The notes under the pieces: model-generated
What the model was told of the DNA's origin: nothing
Databases searched by the model: none
The model's input: the letters and a program-made list of their open reading frames with translations, nothing else
Origin: Hyaloperonospora brassicae
Taxonomy: Eukaryota; Oomycota; Peronosporomycetes; Peronosporales; Peronosporaceae
Reading direction: 5' to 3'
DNA length: 64,000 nucleotides
Assembly: GCA_947650285.1 (NCBI GenBank)
Contig: CANTFL010000028.1
Location: 202,570 to 266,569, forward strand
In this document: piece by piece, positions 59,345 to 64,000 of the stretch
Layout: every line of letters starts with the position of its first letter
Position numbering within the stretch: position 1 is the first letter of the stretch
Made by a program: the position numbers and the translations under genes

Positions 59345-62300
59345 TCAATAGATTTTAAACTTTTCACGCACCCTGCCATAACGTTTCCTTTGCTCTAATC
59401 GCATTTCCTTTATTTTCTCCACTTCGAACTCGTCTTCTGCCAGATCGCCTACCCAATTGCCTTCCGGCAATATAGCTTCGTCAAAATCCGCTCCATCCGC
59501 TTCATCGACTCTTAATCGCTCCATTGATCGATCAGGTAGAAATCGAACAAGTTTCATCTTCGGCAAATGCACCACTGGGAAAACTTGATGGGGCGTACCT
59601 GCTATTTCCAACCTTGCAGCGTGAATCTCGCACTTGTCAATCATTTGAAACGGTCCGTGCCACGTATGCGCCAATTTACGAGCATACCCCTCCTTCACCC
59701 GTACTAGAAATATCAGGACCTATAATCCGCTGCTTATATCCAGAATGTCGCGATTTTGATTAGCGGATCAGCGCGATCTCGGATTGCATCCTTCAGTCGA
59801 TTGTTCACCACCGCTCTCGCCCGTTGAGATTGGTGTTGTATGTCATACCACCATCTTTGTGGGCCTCGATTTCGCGACGCGGTACCCCCTAGAGGCAATG
59901 TGGCTTCTTACGTTGATCGAAGGTCCCAACCATATATCCAATAAAAGGGGGTGCCCCCGCAGACCCGATCGTGTGCAGTGTTGATCGCGTATGTCAATCG
60001 TTCGGCATATTCGTTTTAATTTCTTAGATTCTCTTCCGTCGCATACATCTTGATCGCTCTGCTCAACTTCTATACCATGCATTCCGCTGTGACGTTTGCG
60101 TGTGGTCTATAAGCTATAGTAGCTCGCTGTTTCTGTCCCACGATCCGGTTAAATGCATGAAAGAAATCAGACATCAATCCTGGCTCTCGATATTAAAGAA
60201 TGGCTTCAGTTGCGCCAAACCTTCTGATCACACGTTTTTCGTAGTTCTCCGCGATCGTTTGCGCCGTCCGAGATGCACCCGCTTTCGCAACCACATATCC
60301 AGAATATAATTTGATTCAGATTAACAGCCCCGTGTTCCCTTTAGGCGATCGCGGCAAAGAAGAAATATGATCTGTTGTTAGGATCTGAAAAGAATACGTT
60401 GATTGTATGTTACCCGGCGAGCCACTAAGATCGAAACGGCGGCCTTTGCCTGTTTCACAACCCACACACTCTCAAACACACCCTTGCACACTTCGATACA
60501 GACCTCAGTTGTGAAACTTCGCCCTGATCCGCTGATAAGCTCGACCTATACCCTGGGGGCCGTCCTCCAAGATGGTATGATAGTGATGTAAGAACTATTG
60601 CTGCAATAACTCCGGTATCACAAATAGAACTACAAATTAAGGAGCTCTGCAAGACCTTCTGACTTTGTAGCTGATCTGGGACATAAGAGTAACAACCCAC
60701 CCTGATCGACTTCGTATTCCGGCGCGATCAGGGCACATAATTTCGCATCCGCTGGTGTCATCGTGGATACGTCCCGATTCAGATAGATTTTCAAATTAGA
60801 TATCCAACTCACTTCATCTTGCGCTTGTTTGATGCGCTCGATCCGTATCTGTTGTACGATCTTGGACGATTTGTGGTGAATGGCGCCGTCGCGTGGCAGC
60901 TCGAGTAATTGCGGCTACTGGCACTATCTGATTTTTCTTCCTTGGTATCATTACCTCGTACAGACGCTTCAGAGTCAATAGATCTTGGCGATCTTTGTCA
61001 TCTATTACTATCTAACCCTTCTCTTTTTGTAAAGATTCACTCGGCAGTCTATCTTCCCTCGCTTCCCGATCGTGTTACACTATAATATATTATGCCTAGG
61101 CCAGAATTCGAGTTTCTCCATCGCTTTATGTCTCAGCAGTTGTAGACCCCTTGCCTTGCAATCGATCTCTCCACGCATCTATCTGATCACTAAATGTGAA
61201 CCTCTGCATATGATCATTCGTCCCCTAGTCTGGTCAGTCATCAAATTAAGGTATAGAAGTATTCATTTATACTCTGCCTCGTTGACCATTGGATCAGGAA
61301 CAAACTCAAAAGTAGTAGCCACTACCTTCCATCCTGTCAATCTCCATACTATCGCGCTACATGCTCTGCCTTTCCTGTTCGCTCTCGCAGACCCGTCAAA
61401 ACTATCCACCCACAGATTTTCCTCCTCTTTGACCGTAGGTGGAGGCATACTTATCGTTTGTCTTGGTTGTTTCCTTGGCGCAATCGCAATCAACATCTCA
61501 TCCACTTCTTGCCGAGGGGTTATACTCGCCGCCAAAGTACCCAGTTATTCGTCTCCACCCTTCTCACATCGATCAATCCCCAGTGTCCACTTTGATAACA
61601 ATGAATCCAATACGCCTAATCTATCGTTGAGACCTGAAGATTGAAGCAACCAGGATAAGGTTCAAGAACGCTTTATCACGGTAATGTCACGCAAAACCAG
61701 CATGGTATAACAAAATTACAGCATCCTTGGCAATGCTAATACCTCCTTCTTTGCCTTGTCATATTCAATATCGTTCGAGTCAGCGTACGGCTTGAAAAGA
61801 TGACCGGCCACTAAACCCCCTCATGAATCTGCAGCAATGCAGCCGACACGGCCCACTTACTGGCATAAATCACAATTACCGGCGGTATATCCGGGTCAAA
61901 GTCGTTCAGAATTGATTAAGTCGCTATCTTCTGTTTCAGTAAAGTGAATGCGATCGTCGCTTTCTCCCATCAATTCCTATCTTCCGGGTCTTGATTGCAT
62001 TTATAATTTGGGCACAAATCGCGATCGTCCTCATTTGGCAATGCGGCAAATTCTGTCTCGCCCACCAACCTCCACTGATCTTGGGTTTTCATACTTTCGT
62101 CGGATCTCGTGAAAAGGCGGCTTCTTGTAATTCTTATAGTACTGATGTGTACACTGTAAAGTCCTTTATGTATCGACTGTAATCGTTGAAATTCCCCAGA
62201 AACTATTACATCGATCGTATCGTAAAAGGAAATTATATATTTACCAATGACCCTAGCTCTCCTGAGTTTGTCTCCAATTCGGTCAGAGATACTTGATGAC

Positions 62301-63172
62301 CCAGGCAGGTAGTCTACCTTGCACCGTTTCAAAAAACCTTAGCCAAATTGATCGATATATTCCACAGATTACATACTAACAGTAGTCGTTCTACTTTACG
62401 ATAGAGAGATTCCCACGACTAGTCAGGAAATAGTCTATCGTCGATGTATGATCTATAAATAAGAACCGACGCCTTCATGTCAGAATCTGGTTCACCGTCG
62501 GTGAACACATCGATAAGATAAAATGATCTCGAGGCGATCGTAGTGGGACGTGTACCAATTTTCAGATACCTATATAACGCATTGTCGATCAGGCGTTAGT
62601 AAAATCTACGATGCGTTCTTCAATCATAACGGCATCCCCATTCATTCAAACAAGCATGATAGTGTAATAAAAGCCTCAATTTCTCCCGCTCGCTCCGTCA
62701 TCTCCACCACCCAAAACCCACTTGCCATATCCAAGGAACAGTACCACATGGCTTTATCCATATCCTGCGTCAAGTCGCTGATCAAAGTAATGGGGTAAGC
62801 CATAAACTTAGTCAGCTAATTCACTAGTCTATAGTCGATATACGATCGAATGTCCTCTCCATTTCGTTTATAATCACCACTATTGGTGGACGGGCGAATT
62901 ATCTGCGCCGTCAATAATCCCTCATTCAGATCAGCCAGATTTTCTTGAAACTTGGGTGCGACCGGTCGTACCCTTTGTGCGATCGGGTTGGCGTCTCCAA
63001 CGACATCACAGACTGTTCCACGAGCCACAGGAGGCAGAGCATTACTTGTGCAAATTTTTATATGGCGATTTGCCCATAGCAACCGCCGCAACTTCTCTTG
63101 GTCATTCCAAATAGGATCCCCTGGGTCGCCCACTTGAATGTCCTCGAGACATATCTCGGCCGCAGGCGTCAC
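59345..63172 (-). mobile_element. Ty3/gypsy element C, pol remains
   Basis: Minus-strand fragments in the expected order: RT start at 62816-63172 (PIAQRVRPVAPKFQENLADL, IRSYIDYRLVN), RT/connection at 61970-62332 (CKVDYLPG), RNase H region at 61263-61535 (DSFDGSARANRKG, NEAEYK), pre-integrase at 60630-60812 (YEVDQGGLLLLCP), integrase at about 59843-60082, and the integrase C-terminus at 59345-59698 (ARKLAHTWHGPFQMIDKC, VVHLPKMKLVRFLPDR). Every domain is broken by stops and shifts. It is a different lineage from A and B. No LTR could be located. Confidence 0.85.
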
Positions 63173-64000
63173 TACTTCCAGTAGGATCTACATGTGCTGA
63201 TCGACATCTTCGGAGTACAACTTTCCACTTTAGTTACGATGAGTCGACAAGGTAGACGGTTCTGCATCAGTCATCTCTTCTTCAATCACAGCAAGGTCAC
63301 CGCCTTTCACCAGTTAAACAGGATTTTCTTGTAGTGCACAACATTTGATTGCACTCCCATCTGTCTGACTGCAAAACGTTCCTTGCAGCAAATCGTTGAC
63401 ATCTCGCTCGATATCTTAGCAGTCGACCGTATTCAATCCAGGGCATATCTCCTTATTCTTAGAAATTAATTGGGTTATGGATCTATCACTAAGAAGAAGA
63501 CGGCTTACGGCCGGGGGTGAAAAACGAAAAGTGAGTTGTATTTATGTTGTTGTTATTATCTTCAAAAACGAATGGCTAGTTGAAGCTGGTGACTCTCAGC
63601 CACCGATTTCGTGCCCTGTCTCCACCGCTTTTTGGCTTACCTGTCACTGGGTAATTACGTCTCGTAATAAACCTTTGGTAAAAACTTCGCTTTGTCATAT
63701 GCAGAATGAAAACGATTGCATGGTTGTGGGGGACGTAACCGCGGGTGGGTGGCAGTTCTGGTGAACCCCAAACAACAGGTCGTGAGCATCAGTCACAATT
63801 AACTTGCACACGTCGGGACTCGAACCCACACTCACCCGATTGGAATCCATCCCCACCCCCCCTTCCCAAAAGATTGAGTCAATCTGTTGCTCTGACGTTT
63901 CCCTAACCTCCCACAATATAACCCTGCCAAAGAACAATACAACTAGTCCTAATATGCCATATACATCCTGCACTCATCGCCGCAACATCTCTTACTAACA
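63173..64000. other. Upstream flank of element C, unassigned
   Basis: No recognisable gene. On the minus strand near 63812-63832 there is GGTTCGAGTCC, an exact match to the RNA polymerase III B-box consensus, but no A-box or cloverleaf around it. It may be a primer-site remnant or tRNA-derived sequence. Confidence 0.35.

Noticed and set aside
63780..63900. tRNA gene
   Set aside because: Only the B-box and a weak T-arm are present. No A-box, anticodon arm or acceptor stem could be folded.
1..64000. Secreted RXLR or Crinkler effectors
   Set aside because: No frame combined a credible signal peptide with an RXLR-EER or LFLAK-type motif.

Overview
The window is a piece of a eukaryotic, oomycete-type (Peronosporales-like) genome. 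Genes are compact with short GT-AG introns (mostly 49-156 nt). The domain mixes fit oomycetes (a START/FYVE/FIST protein, a PWWP/PHD reader), and host genes are interrupted by Ty3/gypsy LTR retroelements. No bacterial features, rRNA genes or complete tRNAs were seen. All multi-exon models were built by hand from splice sites, phase continuity and family knowledge. They have not been checked against transcripts.

Layout. 0.2-10.4 kb: a SPRY-domain gene (+), the spliceosomal DEAD-box helicase PRP5/DDX46 (-), and a START-FYVE-FIST gene (-). 10.4-13.6 kb: no gene found. 13.6-21.3 kb: gypsy element A (minus strand) with a truncated 3' LTR and a broken gag-pol. It also has a broken ORF on the opposite strand. 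21.8-26.1 kb: a dense housekeeping block with a small basic protein (-), mitochondrial ribosomal protein mS33 (-), ribulose-phosphate 3-epimerase (+), ribosome-assembly factor MRT4 (-) and eIF3h (+). mS33/RPE and MRT4/eIF3h are head-to-head pairs about 265 bp apart. 26.1-29.5 kb: gene-empty. 29.5-42.7 kb: a CC2D1/Lgd-like protein (+), eIF4E (+), the AAMP/SQT1 WD40 protein (-), CAAX protease RCE1 (+) and a PWWP-PHD-extended-PHD reader (-). 42.8-48.2 kb: AT-rich, decayed sequence with unidentified pseudogene fragments and a GATCGCGATC-rich tandem array. 48.2-55.9 kb: gypsy element B (+), a relative of A, with two 440-bp LTRs and a perfect 5-bp target duplication. 56.3-63.2 kb: remains of a third, unrelated gypsy element C (minus strand), preceded by a decayed coiled-coil ORF on the plus strand.

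The host genes serve translation and ribosome assembly (eIF3h, eIF4E, mS33, MRT4, AAMP/SQT1), splicing (PRP5), protein prenylation (RCE1), membrane trafficking (CC2D1-like, START-FYVE), sugar metabolism (RPE) and chromatin reading. They do not form a pathway cluster.

The most unusual signal is in gypsy elements A and B. Their LTRs and coding DNA are packed with short perfect inverted repeats. In several cases both arms have changed together between A and B, or even between the two LTRs of one element, so pairing is kept while sequence changes. A conserved opposite-strand ORF overlaps the pol chromodomain, and a -1 frameshift signal lies between gag and pol.
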